From Cepaea nemoralis (taxonomy: Eukaryota; Mollusca; Gastropoda; Stylommatophora; Helicidae): a stretch of 64,000 bases of DNA. Shown here piece after piece: positions 35,276 to 45,044 of the stretch. The translations under genes and the position numbers were made by a program. The stretch spans positions 247,001 to 311,000 of the forward strand of contig JACEFZ010028297.1 of NCBI GenBank assembly GCA_014155875.1, given 5' to 3'. Each line of letters begins with the position of its first letter. Positions within the stretch are counted from its first letter, which is position 1. The notes under the pieces were generated by a model. That model did not search any database. It had not been told where the DNA came from and worked only from the letters and a program-made list of their open reading frames with translations.

Positions 35276-36505
35276 ACCGAAAGAAATTATGTTTAATGGT
35301 ACAAGACTGTGGGATGATGGAATATAATCAGGAGAAATTATGTTTAATGGTACAAGACTGTGGGATGGTGGAATATCATCAGAAGAAATTATGTTTAATG
35401 GCACAAGACTGTGGGATGGTGGAATATCATCAGAAGAAATTATGTTTAATGGTACAAGACTGTGGGATGGTGGAATATCATCAGAAGAAATTATGTTTAA
35501 TGGTACAAGACTGTAGGATGGTGGAATATCTTCTTCTTCTTCTTCTTCTTCAGCATTCCGAGCCATTGAGGTTCTTTGCTGCAAATACAATCTGTCTCCA
35601 TTCGTCTCTCTGGTGGACCTTCTCTTGCCAGTCGTTGATTCCAAGTGCTTGTAGGTCTGTATGTATATTATCTCTCCACCGCCTTCTTGGTCTACCTCGG
35701 GGTCTACGGTCATTTATTTCCTGAGTGTAAGCGAGTTTTGTTTCCCTATTATCTTCCATTCTTTCTATATGCCCCAGCCATTGTAGTCTATTAGCCTTCA
35801 TGATACCAGTGATTAGCGGGGACTTAAACAAATCATAAATGTCTTTGTTACTTCTTCTTTTCCACTCTCCACTTTGTGTATCCCTAATGGGTCCAAAGAT
35901 GCGTCTTAAAATTTTGTTCTCAAAGGTTTGTAACAAGGCTTCGTCTCCTTTCGTTGTACTCCAGGTTTCAGAGCCATACATCAGAATATCATCAGAAGAA
36001 ATTATGTTTAATGGTACAAGACTGTGGGATGGTGGAATATCATCAGAAGAAATTATGTTTAATGGTACAAGACTGTGGGATGGTGGAATATCATCAGAAG
36101 AAATTATGTTTAATGGTACAAGACTGTGGGATGGTGGAATATCATCAGAAGAAATTATGTTTAATGGTACAAGACTGTGGGATGGTGGAATATCATCAGA
36201 AGAAATTATGTTTAATGGTACAAGACTGTGGGATGGTGGAATATCATCAGAAGAAATTATGTTTAATGGCACAAGACTCTGGGATGGTGGGATATCATCA
36301 GGAGAAATTATGTTTAATGGTACAAGACTGTGGGATGGTGGAATATCATCAGAAGAAATTATGTTTAATGGCACAAGACTCTGGGATGGTGGAATATCAT
36401 CAGGAGAAATTATGTTTAATGGTACAAGACTGTGGGATGGTGGAATATCATCAGGAGAAATTATGTTTAATGGTACAAGACTGAGGGATGGTGGGATATC
36501 ATCAG
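35276..36505 (+). repeat. 51-bp minisatellite (two blocks)
   Basis: Unit gaagaaattatgtttaatgg, tacaagactgtgggatggtg, gaatatcatca. It is interrupted at 35531-35983 by a LINE insertion. The right block shows gga/gaa and ctctggg/ctgtggg variants in alternating order. Confidence 0.93.
35531..35983 (-). mobile_element. RTE-e LINE insertion, 5'-truncated, in minisatellite
   Basis: Minus strand: MYGSETWSTTKGDEALLQT, NKILRRIFGPIRDTQ, GEWKRRSNKDIYDLF, ANRLQWLGHIERMEDNRET, RPRGRPRRRWRDNIHTDLQ, ending with a (GAA)n tail at 35531-35552. The frame is uninterrupted. The flanks share GAATATC (35524-35530 and 35984-35990), a likely target duplication, although the array itself supplies that word. A young, dead-on-arrival insertion encoding only the post-RT domain. 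Confidence 0.88.
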
Positions 36506-36621
36506 GAGAATTGATAAAGAACTTCAAGAAACGAGACTTGTGGGGAGACATGAATGCTACTCTATTTGGCATGGAACATACTGATGATTGTGGCTGCTTT
36601 CAGGAAATATTTCAGTGAAGA

Positions 36622-37194
36622 TGCCATGTCATAGGAAGGTATTTAATTATATATCAACACCGCGCAATAGTCACGTATATTCAATGTGGATTGTCTTTAT
36701 GCTTAGAAAATAAAATAATCGCCCATACCCAGCATTAGTAATACAACATTAAGGTATTACGCATGACTTATTGCCGCTGCCCATTGAAATGACAATCGTC
36801 CCATGGAATTTACTCTCGAAGAAGCTGCCCAACCAGAAAACTCGCAGAAAACTAGCAGACTGTGACATAAAGAATCCGCGGCACACTAAGTGGCAACATC
36901 TTGGGAAGGCAATCTAGACACCCCAACGGTTTATAAATTCCCGCTGCCAGGCATCAACAACTCTACACGAAGGCTTAATGATGATTGTTGAGAGTCTGCT
37001 TTATTATGTTGCTCTTTATGCTTCGTGGATGTAACATTGTTGTTTTATTGCTTTGGTATAGTCTAAACCCTAACAGCTATTATCGTGTCAACCCTGATAT
37101 ACGCGAGTACTGTACGGGGATTAGTGATAAATTATGTGGAAATTTCCAAGATGTTGTTTTATGCTGAGAAAACCATAGTCGTTTGAAAAGAATA
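36622..37194. other. No recognisable feature
   Basis: No element recognised; the small ORF at 36985-37167 is unsupported. Confidence 0.4.
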
Positions 37195-37450
37195 ATAAGG
37201 TTACTTTGAAAGAAGTGAAGTGATTAAGTGCCATGGGATGGTCAAACGTCTCAAGCGACTTCCCATATCTGCCATGGACTTATATATCGCGGGAATGTTA
37301 TCAGTGCGTTATACTACAACAGGTCTTCTAGCATATTAATAACTTTTAAGCAATAAATGTGAAACATCATTACTTCCCATTTTCACTTTTGTCAGGTCCA
37401 AACCTTCTTTTTTTTTTTTGGCACATAATTTGTATTCTTAAAAAAAAAAA
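37195..37450 (+). repeat. Dispersed repeat F, copy
   Basis: gattaagtgccatgggatgg, gacttcccatatctgccatg, gacttatatatcgcgggaat, aacttttaagcaataaatgt and tttgtcaggtccaaaccttc, matching 51525-51735 and the minus copy at 32975. Confidence 0.7.
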
Positions 37451-37459
37451 CGAGCGGTT

Positions 37460-37625
37460 ACAGGCATCAGAAGCAGACAATCCGCATTCTTTTGGCACAT
37501 CATGAGAAGGGAAGACAGCCGGAGCACGTCGTGACAATGCGAATGCTGGAAATGAAGAGATAGGAGGCCAGATCAAGAGAGAATATGCTAGACAGCTTGG
37601 CATTGTGACATGGAGAAACGTCTGT
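37460..37625 (+). pseudogene. RTE-like LINE C-terminal remnant
   Basis: Frame RQSAFFWHIMRREDS resembles the RQxxFFGHIMRRE motif of RTE-like C-termini, followed by an RxxRPDQER-like and Trp-containing stretch with stops. Confidence 0.55.
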
Positions 37626-37879
37626 TTCTGAAATCAAATGCAGTACACGAGACAAAAATCCGTGGAAAACATGATGATCAACGCTTCATGGCATAGACTA
37701 TAAGAAGGTGTCTAGGTGTATTAGAGACACGGATCGACAAGAGGAGAAAAGGTTGGATTGGTTGGGAGGTTATCACTGAAGACGATCAGTCGCCGAACTT
37801 ACCAAAACTAGGGCACAGACGCTCCAGGAGCTGAGTGGTGTCAGCGCCACTATAACAACCCGTAGTAATCCGCTTGATC

Positions 37880-38335
37880 GAAAGGATAAGAAGTGCTGGC
37901 TCTCAAACTTCCGATGCGCTGATGGCGAGGGCGGGTGATCAATCTCTTCACCGGAATTAAAATGTTAGTTGCATATCCTTTACAAGGCATCGCAGACAAA
38001 TCCATTTGTTTTGGTTGTTTGTGAATTTTTTTCGGCATGTTTACGTTCAGTAGTTTGCCATTGCTTTCTTAACGACCGGCACTCATACCAGTGTATGAAA
38101 ATCAAAGCAAGGCAGATTGCTTCCAAATAGCCCGCAGCTGTGTTTCGAACGTGGAATGCGCGACTACCAACTGCGTTCGTAACCCCTTGGCCAAAGCGAC
38201 ACATCGGCATTAAGTTAAACTTAAACGCTGACTTCTCATGCAGAAAACAATGGCAAACTACTAAAGGAAATTTGTTTAGAGAATCACCCTGGAATTGAAC
38301 GCGACGTCTTGCAAAGGACATGCAACATAAAAAAC
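37880..38335 (+). repeat. Chimeric SINE (B-type head, A-type tail), split by SINE-A
   Basis: Left part: ctctcaaacttccgatgcgc, tgatggcgagggcgggtgat, tcaccggaattaaaatgtt. Right part: ctgacttctcatgcagaaaa, caatggcaaactactaaagg, cctggaattgaacgcgacgt and cttgcaaaggacatgcaac. The intact counterpart is at 43293-43500. A minus-strand SINE-A interrupts it. Confidence 0.65.
37967..38200 (-). repeat. SINE-A copy inserted in chimeric SINE
   Basis: Minus strand: ttggccaaggggttacgaac, gcgttc B box, ggctatttggaagcaatctg, gaaagcaatggcaaactact, gcgatgccttgtaaaggata. Confidence 0.82.
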
Positions 38336-38499
38336 AAATAACAACCCATCTAGCATTTCCATCCTCTGTCAGCATCTCTCGCTCCCCTTCTCTCCCCTTC
38401 TCTCTCTCCCTCCCCGCTATCTCTTTCATATACTGATCTTCTTGATGTCACAACTTTCACCAGACTCTCTCGCCCAGTAACGTTACAGAAATTGACGAT

Positions 38500-38940
38500 T
38501 ATCTTATACCGTGGGGATCACGCTATCGCCGTGGCTAGCACACTTGCCTGTTGGGGTCACGCTATCGCCGTGGTCAGCACACTTATTTGTTTGGGTCACG
38601 TTAGCGCCGTGGCTAGTACATTTGCCTGATGGGATCACGCCTGCGCCGTGGCCAGACACTTGCCTGTCGGGGTCACGCTAGCGCCATCGCCAACATTCGC
38701 CTGTCGGGGTCACGCTAGCGCCATCGCTAACATTCGCCTGTCGGGGTCACGCTAGCGCCGTGGTCAGCACACTCGCCTGCCGGACCGTTGGTCACGTGTC
38801 GAATCCCCATCATGGCGGATTAAGAAAAGACAATGATGGGATATCCCAGGTCGACACAGCCTACAATGTGTACCAACAAATTGCCCGGGAAGTAAAGGCG
38901 GTCGGTAGAATATTGACCACATCACCCATCAAACGTTGAT
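38500..38940 (+). repeat. SINE-D with tandemly expanded tRNA-like head
   Basis: The block ggggtcacgctagcgccgtg followed by gtcagcacactcgcctg, an A-box half of a tRNA-like head, is repeated seven times at about 40-45-bp spacing (38515-38790). The last copy continues into the B-box half ggtcacgtgtcgaatcccc (GTGTCGAATCC), then the body ccaggtcgacacagcctaca, gtaccaacaaattgcccggg and aagtaaaggcggtcggtag. The body then runs into the 42-bp array. Confidence 0.8.
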
Positions 38941-40250
38941 TGAGTGATACAATATTGACCACATTACCCATCAGGTGTTGATTGAGTGATACAATATTGA
39001 CCACATCATCCATCAAGTGTTGACTGAGTGATACAATATTGACCACATCACCCATCAAGTGTTGATTGATTGATACAATATTGACCACATCATCCATCAA
39101 GTGTTGATTGAGTGATACAATATTGACCACATCATCCATCAAGTGTTGATTGAGTGATACAGTATTGACCACATCATCCATCAAGTGTTGATTGATTGAT
39201 ACAATATTGACCACATCATCCATCAAGTGTTGATTGAGTGATACAGTATTGACCACATCATCCATCAAGTGTTGATTGATTGATACAATATTGACCACAT
39301 CATCCATCAAGTGTTGATTGAGTGATACAATATTGACCACATCATCCATCAAGTGTTGATTGAGTGATACAGTATTGACCACATCATCCATCAAGTGTTG
39401 ATTGATTGATACAATATTGACCACATCATCCATCAAGTGTTGATTGAGTGATACAGTATTGACCACATCATCCATCAAGTGTTGATTGATTGATACAATA
39501 TTGACCACATCATCCATCAAGTGTTGATTGAGTGATACAATATTGACCACATCATCCATCAAGTGTTGATTGAGTGATACAGTATTGACCACATCATCCA
39601 TCAAGTGTTGATTGATTGATACAATATTGACCACATCATCCATCAAGTGTTGATTGAGTGATACAATATTGACCACATCATCCATCAAGTGTTGATTGAG
39701 TGATACAGTATTGACCACATCATCCATCAAGTGTTGATTGATTGATACAATATTGACCACATCATCCATCAAGTGTTGATTGAGTGATACAGTATTGACC
39801 ACATCATCCATCAAGTGTTGATTGATTGATACAATATTGACCACATCATCCATCAAGTGTTGATTGAGTGATACAATATTGACCACATCATCCATCAAGT
39901 GTTGATTGATTGATACAATATTGACCACATCATCCATCAAGTGTTGATTGATTGATACAATATTGACCACATCATCCATCAAGTGTTGATTGATTGATAC
40001 AATATTGACCACATCATCCATCAAGTGTTGATTGAGTGATACAATATTGACCACATCATCCATCAAGTGTTGATTGAGTGATACAATATTGACCACATCA
40101 CCCATCATGTTGATTGAGTGATACAATATTGACCACATCATCCATCAAGTGTTGATTGAGTGATACAATATTGACCACATCATCCATCAAGTGTTGATTG
40201 AGTGATACAATATTGACCACATCACCCATCATGTTGATTGAGTGATACAA
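38918..40250. repeat. 42-bp minisatellite derived from SINE-D 3' segment
   Basis: About 31 copies of gatacaatattgaccacatc, atccatcaagtgttgattga, gt/tt. The same segment occurs once in other SINE-D copies (43241-43272 and inverted at 48350). Variant positions (caatattg or cagtattg; gattgagt or gattgatt) recur in blocks of three and five units. The period is 14 codons, which keeps a 426-codon minus frame open (NQHLMDDVVNIVS repeats); I do not call it a gene. Confidence 0.95.
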
Positions 40251-40261
40251 ATATGAGGCTA

Positions 40262-40366
40262 TGTTCGCAAGCTTTGAAGTCAAGCGTAGTCCATAGATGT
40301 ACTGCTATATCTAGTGTATTGGACTAATTTTTGCGTGTAGATTAGCTTTCCTTATTATCGGTGACA
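40262..40366 (-). repeat. SINE-B 3' part
   Basis: Minus strand: gtcaccgataataaggaaag, ctaatctacacgcaaaaatt, agtccaatacactagatata and ggactacgcttgacttcaaa. Confidence 0.75.
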
Positions 40367-40741
40367 CAATGAAAGAAATTAAACGACGACTATCAATTGC
40401 TCTTCAAAGACTAAAACAACTGAATAAATTATGGAGTGGGACAGATAGAACTACAAAAATTAGATTTTTAAGAGCATGCATTTTTCCCATTGCAACATAC
40501 TGTGAGACCTGGACACTTACTAACCAAGCTGAACAGCGCATAAATTCCTTTGAATATAAATGTTATAGACGAGTTCTAAGAATATCTTGGGTAAAGAAAA
40601 GAACAAATGCATCCATACTTCAAGAGCTGAATACTGAAGAGGGTTAACTATTAAAGATAATAAAACAAAGAAAATTGATATATTTTGGTCACTTGAAACG
40701 TCATGACAGTTTGGAGAGAACAATAATGGAGGGGTAATGAA

Positions 40742-41011
40742 GATCGTAAACTGATTATAGTCATTAGACGTAGAGAGTCAAAATTGTTTGGGCATGTTAT
40801 GAGAAGAAATGAATTGGAGAACTTGGTGACAACTGGCAAGATCGAAGGGAGGAGACCAAGGGGAAGACCGAGAAGTAAATACCTGGATGGCTTGGCCACG
40901 TGGCATTGTCGAGACAGGAACACGGAGCTGATCCACGACTCTGGTGATCGAGTGAGATGGCAGAACATGACCACCCACGTTTATCTGCATGGCACACGAT
41001 GGATGGATTAG
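40742..41011 (+). pseudogene. RTE-a LINE C-terminal fragment inside RTE-b
   Basis: LFGHVMRRNELENLVTTGK, GRRPRGRPRSKYLDGLATW, NTELIHDSGDRVRWQNMTT and a stop after WMD. The frame is intact for this segment. Confidence 0.88.
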
Positions 41012-41159
41012 TTTAGTTTAGTTTAGTCGATGGATCAACATCACGGCACACGGGTGCAACCCATAAGTGCTCTGTTCTCCTCCTAACTCAAACCTGAGTA
41101 TGGAGAAACTCAACCCAGTGCACGAATTCCGTAGCACCGGCGAGGATCCTGAAATACTT
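41012..41159 (-). repeat. SINE-C fragment, 5'-truncated
   Basis: Minus strand from caagtatttcaggatcctcg to gtgatgttgatccatcgact with an (AACTA)n tail. The tRNA-like head is missing. Confidence 0.82.
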
Positions 41160-41360
41160 GGATATGCCTGGGAAGAGAGGAAGAGAAACGCCAAAGAGAA
41201 GATGGGTGCTGGATGTGGTGGATGATCTCCAGATGGGTGTATCGGAAGCGGGACATCTTTCTTGTGATCGAGAAGTTTTCCTGAAGGTTGTTATGGGAGC
41301 GAGGTTCTGCAAAGGACATGCTACTGAATGAATGAATGAATGAATGAATGAATGAATGAA

Positions 41361-41535
41361 TTACCAGTGTCCCACGCAATCAGACGAACCCACTCCGACT
41401 TCTGAGGTACTGGTATTTTACGTCCCCGAATCAAGAACAAGAAGTCAATATTTTAGTCCAAATGATCGGTGTAGGGGTTGAACCCGCTACCTTGGCATCA
41501 GCACACCGAATCCATTCGGCCAAGCAGACCCCTGT
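41361..41535 (-). repeat. SINE-B copy, 3'-truncated
   Basis: Minus strand: ggggtctgcttggccgaatg, gatgccaaggtagcgggttc (B box GGGTTCAACCCC), attgacttcttgttcttgat, cctcagaagtcggagtgggt, ending at gggacactggtaa. Confidence 0.82.
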
Positions 41536-41814
41536 TCTGTCTGTGTGATAATACTTCTTCCAGTACTTGAATATGTGTCTTCTTATTGGATCTTATCATT
41601 CTACAAAGACACAACGCCCCCGTTACTCAGTGTCCATGATTCACGGGCGTAAAGTAGCAAAGGCAGACTTATGCAACATTCTAAAACTCGTGTTGTCTTT
41701 CTATAGGCAGCAGTCTGTTACACTGAAGCTCATAATTTAGCGTTTGCAAATAATTATACATAGAGTCTGTCTGTCTAATGTGCTTCATAAAAGCCACACA
41801 GATTAATTATTCAT

Positions 41815-41960
41815 CATTATCATCATCATGTGCCATGCCGATGAACATGGGCGGTCGTGATTAGCCATCTCACAGACTCATCTGTGTCAGTGTTTTTGTC
41901 TCGATTACAGGATGTGACCAAGCCATCCGGATGTTTATCTCATTGCCTCTTTTCCATCCA
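41815..41960 (-). pseudogene. RTE-a LINE 3' end
   Basis: Minus strand: GYISHLDGLVTSCNR-type residues, then DSGDRV-like and WLITTAHVHRHGT-like sequence, ending in a (GATGAT)n tail. Resembles the last 40 codons of 7625-7866. Confidence 0.55.
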
Positions 41961-42005
41961 GAATACTGCAAGTATGACAAACGAATGCATTCCGTCTATA
42001 TCCGT

Positions 42006-42008
42006 TTT

Positions 42009-42055
<47 letters not shown>

Positions 42056-42135
42056 GTCCTTCCTTCATTCCTTCCTTCCTTCCTTCCTTCCTTCATTCCT
42101 TCCTTCCTTCCTTTATATCTTTCTTTCTTTCTTTC
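42006..42135. repeat. (TTTC)n and (TTCC)n microsatellites
   Basis: Pure TTTC for about 45 bp, then TTCC with CATT interruptions. Confidence 0.95.
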
Positions 42136-42329
42136 CTCGATGCTTGCCTTCAGCACCAGGATGTAGATTAAAATAATACCTTTAAGCCTTCAGCATTTTG
42201 CATCAACCAGTTGACTGTATTGATTTACTGAGCCCACAATTTCCATCTGTAATTTCATCATTCCGAGATGTTTTCCATTTCCACCCCTGCGATATTGCTG
42301 TTTTGGTTCGTTTGTTTATTGCGTGTGTT

Positions 42330-42780
42330 TGAGTGTGAGGGTGAGTGGGTGAGTGAGTGAATGAGTGAGTGAGTGAGTGAGTGGGTGGGTGGGTGAGTGA
42401 GTGGGTGAGTGAGTGAGTGAGTGAGTGAATGAGAGTGAGTTAGAGAGTGAGTGAGTGGGTGGGTGGGTGGGTGGGTGAGTGAGTGAATGAGAGTCAGTTA
42501 GAGAGCGAGTGAGTGAGTGAGTGAATGAGAGTCAGTTAGAGAGCGAGTGAGTGAGTGAGTGAATGAGAGTCAGTTAGAGAGCGAGTGAGTGAGTGAGTGA
42601 ATGAGAGTGAGTGAGTGAGTTAATGAGTGAGTGAGTAAGTGAGAGATTGAGTGAGAGAGTGAGTAAGTAAATGAATGTGAGTGACTGACGAGTGAGAGAG
42701 TGAGAGAGAAAGTGAGAGAATTTTAGAAAGAGAGTGACTGAGAGAGTGGAGTGGAGTGTGTGAGTGAGTGAGTGTGTGTT
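42330..42780. repeat. (GAGT)n tract with 54-bp higher-order units
   Basis: GAGT tetramers with a longer unit, gagtgaatgagagtcagtta gagagcgagtga, repeated three times at about 42480-42600. Confidence 0.93.
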
Positions 42781-43089
42781 TGTGTCTGTGGTTGTTTCAT
42801 ATATTATTTTTTTTTTTTTTTTTTAAATCAGTCACACAAAATTTCACACTCACTGTTTGATAGGGCGGAGAAGCGCCAGGCAGACGTCCAACGGCTGAGC
42901 GCACCACAACCTCTCCTCCCCCCTCCCCCATGTCCCCCCTCCCCTCCAAAAGTGCTTAGGTTTAAGGTCCATCCTTCTGCCGACCCAGTTCGGTCAGTAC
43001 AGAATGATATACTGCCACCGATAAAGTGTAAAGCACGTTTGCATTATTTACAATAGCTGCATAGCTCAGAGAGACTGAGCCACGATAGC
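42781..43089. other. No recognisable feature
   Basis: Poly-T at 42807-42825 and a C-rich patch at 42910-42955; otherwise nothing recognised. Confidence 0.4.
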
Positions 43090-43290
43090 GCACATACTAA
43101 CAGGGTGGCTTTCTGGTACGGCGGTCACTTGTTCGAGTCACTCTCAAGGCAGCCTTATAAACATTGATCTTGGCTCACAGACCGACCCAGCTTATGGTCG
43201 GAACGAGAAAATCTACGACGAAGTAAAGTCGGCCGGTGCGATACTAACCGCATCACCCATGGAGCGTCGATTGGCTGGTCCCACATACTA
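43090..43290 (+). repeat. SINE-D copy
   Basis: ggtggctttctggtacggcg with tcacttgttcgagtcactc (B box TTGTTCGAGTCAC), cagaccgacccagcttatgg, cgacgaagtaaagtcggccg and ataccaaccgcatcaccc-like actaaccgcatcacccatgg, ending gcgtcgattggctggtcc. It has a single copy of the 3' segment that is amplified at 38918. Confidence 0.75.
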
Positions 43291-43292
43291 GA

Positions 43293-43500
43293 CGTCAGCG
43301 TGGCCGATATGTTTAACGTGCGGGCGCTTAAACTCCCTGTGCGATGACTGCCGGAGTAGTGGGTTTATTCCACACACCGGTCAAGTTGGAATTAAACGTT
43401 GACTTCTCGTTCAGAAAGCAATGGCAAACTATTGAGCGTAAAGTTGACTAGACAATTAACCTGGGGTTGATCGCAACGTCCTGCAAAGGATATCCAACAT
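43293..43500 (+). repeat. Chimeric SINE (B-type head, A-type tail), intact
   Basis: Head agcgtggccgatatgtttaa, gggcgcttaaactccctgtg, accggtcaagttggaattaa, gttgacttctcg as in SINE-B. It then switches to ttcagaaagcaatggcaaac, tattgagcgtaaagttgact and gttgatcgcaacgtcctgca as in SINE-A. Also present at 37880-38335. Confidence 0.72.
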
Positions 43501-44243
43501 TAAATCTTAATCTTCCAGCTCTTAAAGTGAGGTTTCACCAACAGAGATCCTGTTATTCTTGGGTTTCCACTGGCTTCTATATTCATATAAAAAATTAACA
43601 TGCTATAATAATCTATTGCTAATGGTTTGCTTGTTGTATCTTTTGCTATGTTACCACAGCAGTGTCTAATTACATCCTATCTCTCACGATTTCCAACAGC
43701 TAAATGATCAATTACACTTGTACATGCACATTACCCATGAGACCTTCTATTCATTTTTACTGACTTGCCAGCAGCTAGACCTTATGTCCCCAAAACTGCG
43801 AGAGAGATGTGTGGTGACAAATGTAGCATAGCACCCAAAAAGTTGTTGTGATATGCGAGAAGCGTGCGGGTGACACTTTTAGCATCATACCCACAAAATG
43901 TTGTGATGTGTCATGGATGTGAGGTGACACGCCATCTCCATATCGCGTGCGACTTCTGTAAATAGTATATGGATTGAGCTATTACCTGTTGATACCCCTT
44001 CAAGATACGTGAATTGAATTCCGAACCGCGCGAAAAAGAAAAAAAAAACATTAACACACTATGAATTCAACCTTCAACTGTACGATGGGGATCAAATGAA
44101 AACCTTTATAAAGTGTGATAGAAATTACAATAACCATGCCATTGTCTTGTAAACTGTCAATATTGTTGTTAAGGGTGTCAAGAGTTGTAAGCACGTGACA
44201 TCACTGTGCAGATAAAAGAATATGGTGACGTCATCAGGACAGT
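43501..44243. other. Unclassified; contains a two-copy 61-bp repeat
   Basis: At 43809-43930, gtgacaaatgtagcatagca, cccaaaaagttgttgtgat is repeated in diverged form. Nothing else recognised. Confidence 0.45.
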
Positions 44244-45011
44244 TCAAAGATGGCCGTCCCACTGCTGACATGCACCAAATAGGAGCACCCGCCTTGCAGA
44301 CATTTTGCGGTATTGTAGCACATCATAAATGGTGTTGTGTGCTGAACCTTGACTAATGTCGAGATGTGCGGAAATGTCACTCAAGGTCAATCGGTGGTTT
44401 TCCTGTACGAGGCCTTCAACGGCTGCAATGGATTCTGGGGTCACTACTCGGTGTGCATGACCCGGTCGTGAACAGTTTGTCACGGAGGTCATGCCGTTTT
44501 GAAACTTCCTACTCCACTCAGACATTGCTGGACTGACAGGCGTGCAATCACCATACTGAACCTTCATTCCCTGATGGGACGCAGAGGTGTTTCCAAGGCA
44601 CCAGGGCCAGATAATATACTGGCCAAGACCTATTGACGCGTCCTCGCCGATTGTCCTGGGCAACAGGTCCCTTCGGGGCCCTGGCTAAAGTCAGTAGGAT
44701 CGCCGATTCCTCCGAAGTCGGAGAGTGTCTGCCTGTACGGCGAGGAACCACCAGTCTGCACACCAATAAGCCAGACATGGGACAACGGATACTCACGCAA
44801 CCTCAGGTCCTGTATGAGATCACATTGATGTTGGACAACAGGATGCCTTCATCCGACATACAGGACTTCGCGTTGGAGCTCATGCCAACGAACACAATCA
44901 AGCAAGCATTCCCCGATGAATGTCTATAGGTTTCACATCTTCATTGATCACAATACGGATAACAGAACGCTGCTCTTCTTTGGTGTATGTATGCTTGTCA
45001 TTTGTCTGCAT
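44244..45011 (-). pseudogene. mariner transposase N-terminus, interrupted
   Basis: The minus strand starts at 45011 with YTKEEQRSVIRIVINEDVK and PIDIHRG, the first helix-turn-helix of mariner transposases. It resumes after about 330 bp with HQGMKVQYGDC, MSEWSRKFQNGMTSV, RPGHAHRVVTPESIAAVEG, VQENHRLTLSDISAHLDIS and a worn RKMSARR, the second helix-turn-helix. The catalytic D-D-D core is absent. Terminal inverted repeats were not found. Inactive. Confidence 0.8.
44577..44906. mobile_element. 330-bp insertion in mariner remnant
   Basis: Flanked by cattccctgatg (44565-44576) and cattccccgatg (44907-44918), an 11/12 direct repeat. It separates coding segments that are adjacent in mariner transposases. 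No tRNA-like head, TIR or known family recognised in it. Confidence 0.55.
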
Positions 45012-45044
45012 CGTGAGATCACGTGTTTGACACTCTTTATAAAT

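Larger units (their letters stand above)
35220..36620 (+). pseudogene. RTE-g LINE C-terminus expanded into a 51-bp minisatellite
   Basis: The plus frame reads KRGRGRPKEIMFNGTRLWD immediately before and into the first 51-bp unit, and after the last unit continues GELIKNFKKRDLWGDMNAT. KRGRGRP and the W-x-x-M ending are hallmarks of RTE-like LINE C-termini. The 17-codon segment EIMFNGTRLWDGGISSG between them is repeated about five times (35276-35530) and about ten times (35984-36505), all in frame. Another LINE is inserted between the two blocks. No RT part remains. Confidence 0.8.
40367..41361 (+). pseudogene. RTE-b LINE, interrupted
   Basis: First piece 40367-40740: MKEIKRRLSIALQRLKQL, LWSGTDRTTKIRFLRACIF, RRVLRISWVKKRTNAS, FGHLKRHDSLERTIMEG. 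Second piece 41156-41361: GYAWERGRETPKRRWVLDV, DDLQMGVSEAGHLSCDRE, MGARFCKGHATE, then a (GAAT)n tail. Compared with the uninterrupted copy at 46262-47235, the gap falls exactly between MEG and YMPGEKG. Between the pieces lie an RTE-a fragment and a SINE-C fragment. Confidence 0.88.

Noticed and set aside
33313..36505. CRISPR-like regular repeats
   Set aside because: Units are directly contiguous with no unique spacers, in a eukaryotic repeat context.
35550..36572. 340-codon frame joining PPSHSLVPLNIIS repeats to a LINE C-terminus
   Set aside because: It is a chance read-through of the antisense of the 51-bp array into an inserted LINE, not a fusion gene.
38861..40141. 426-codon frame of NQHLMDDVVNIVS repeats
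   Set aside because: Explained by a 42-bp (14-codon) tandem repeat derived from a SINE; no coding ancestry.
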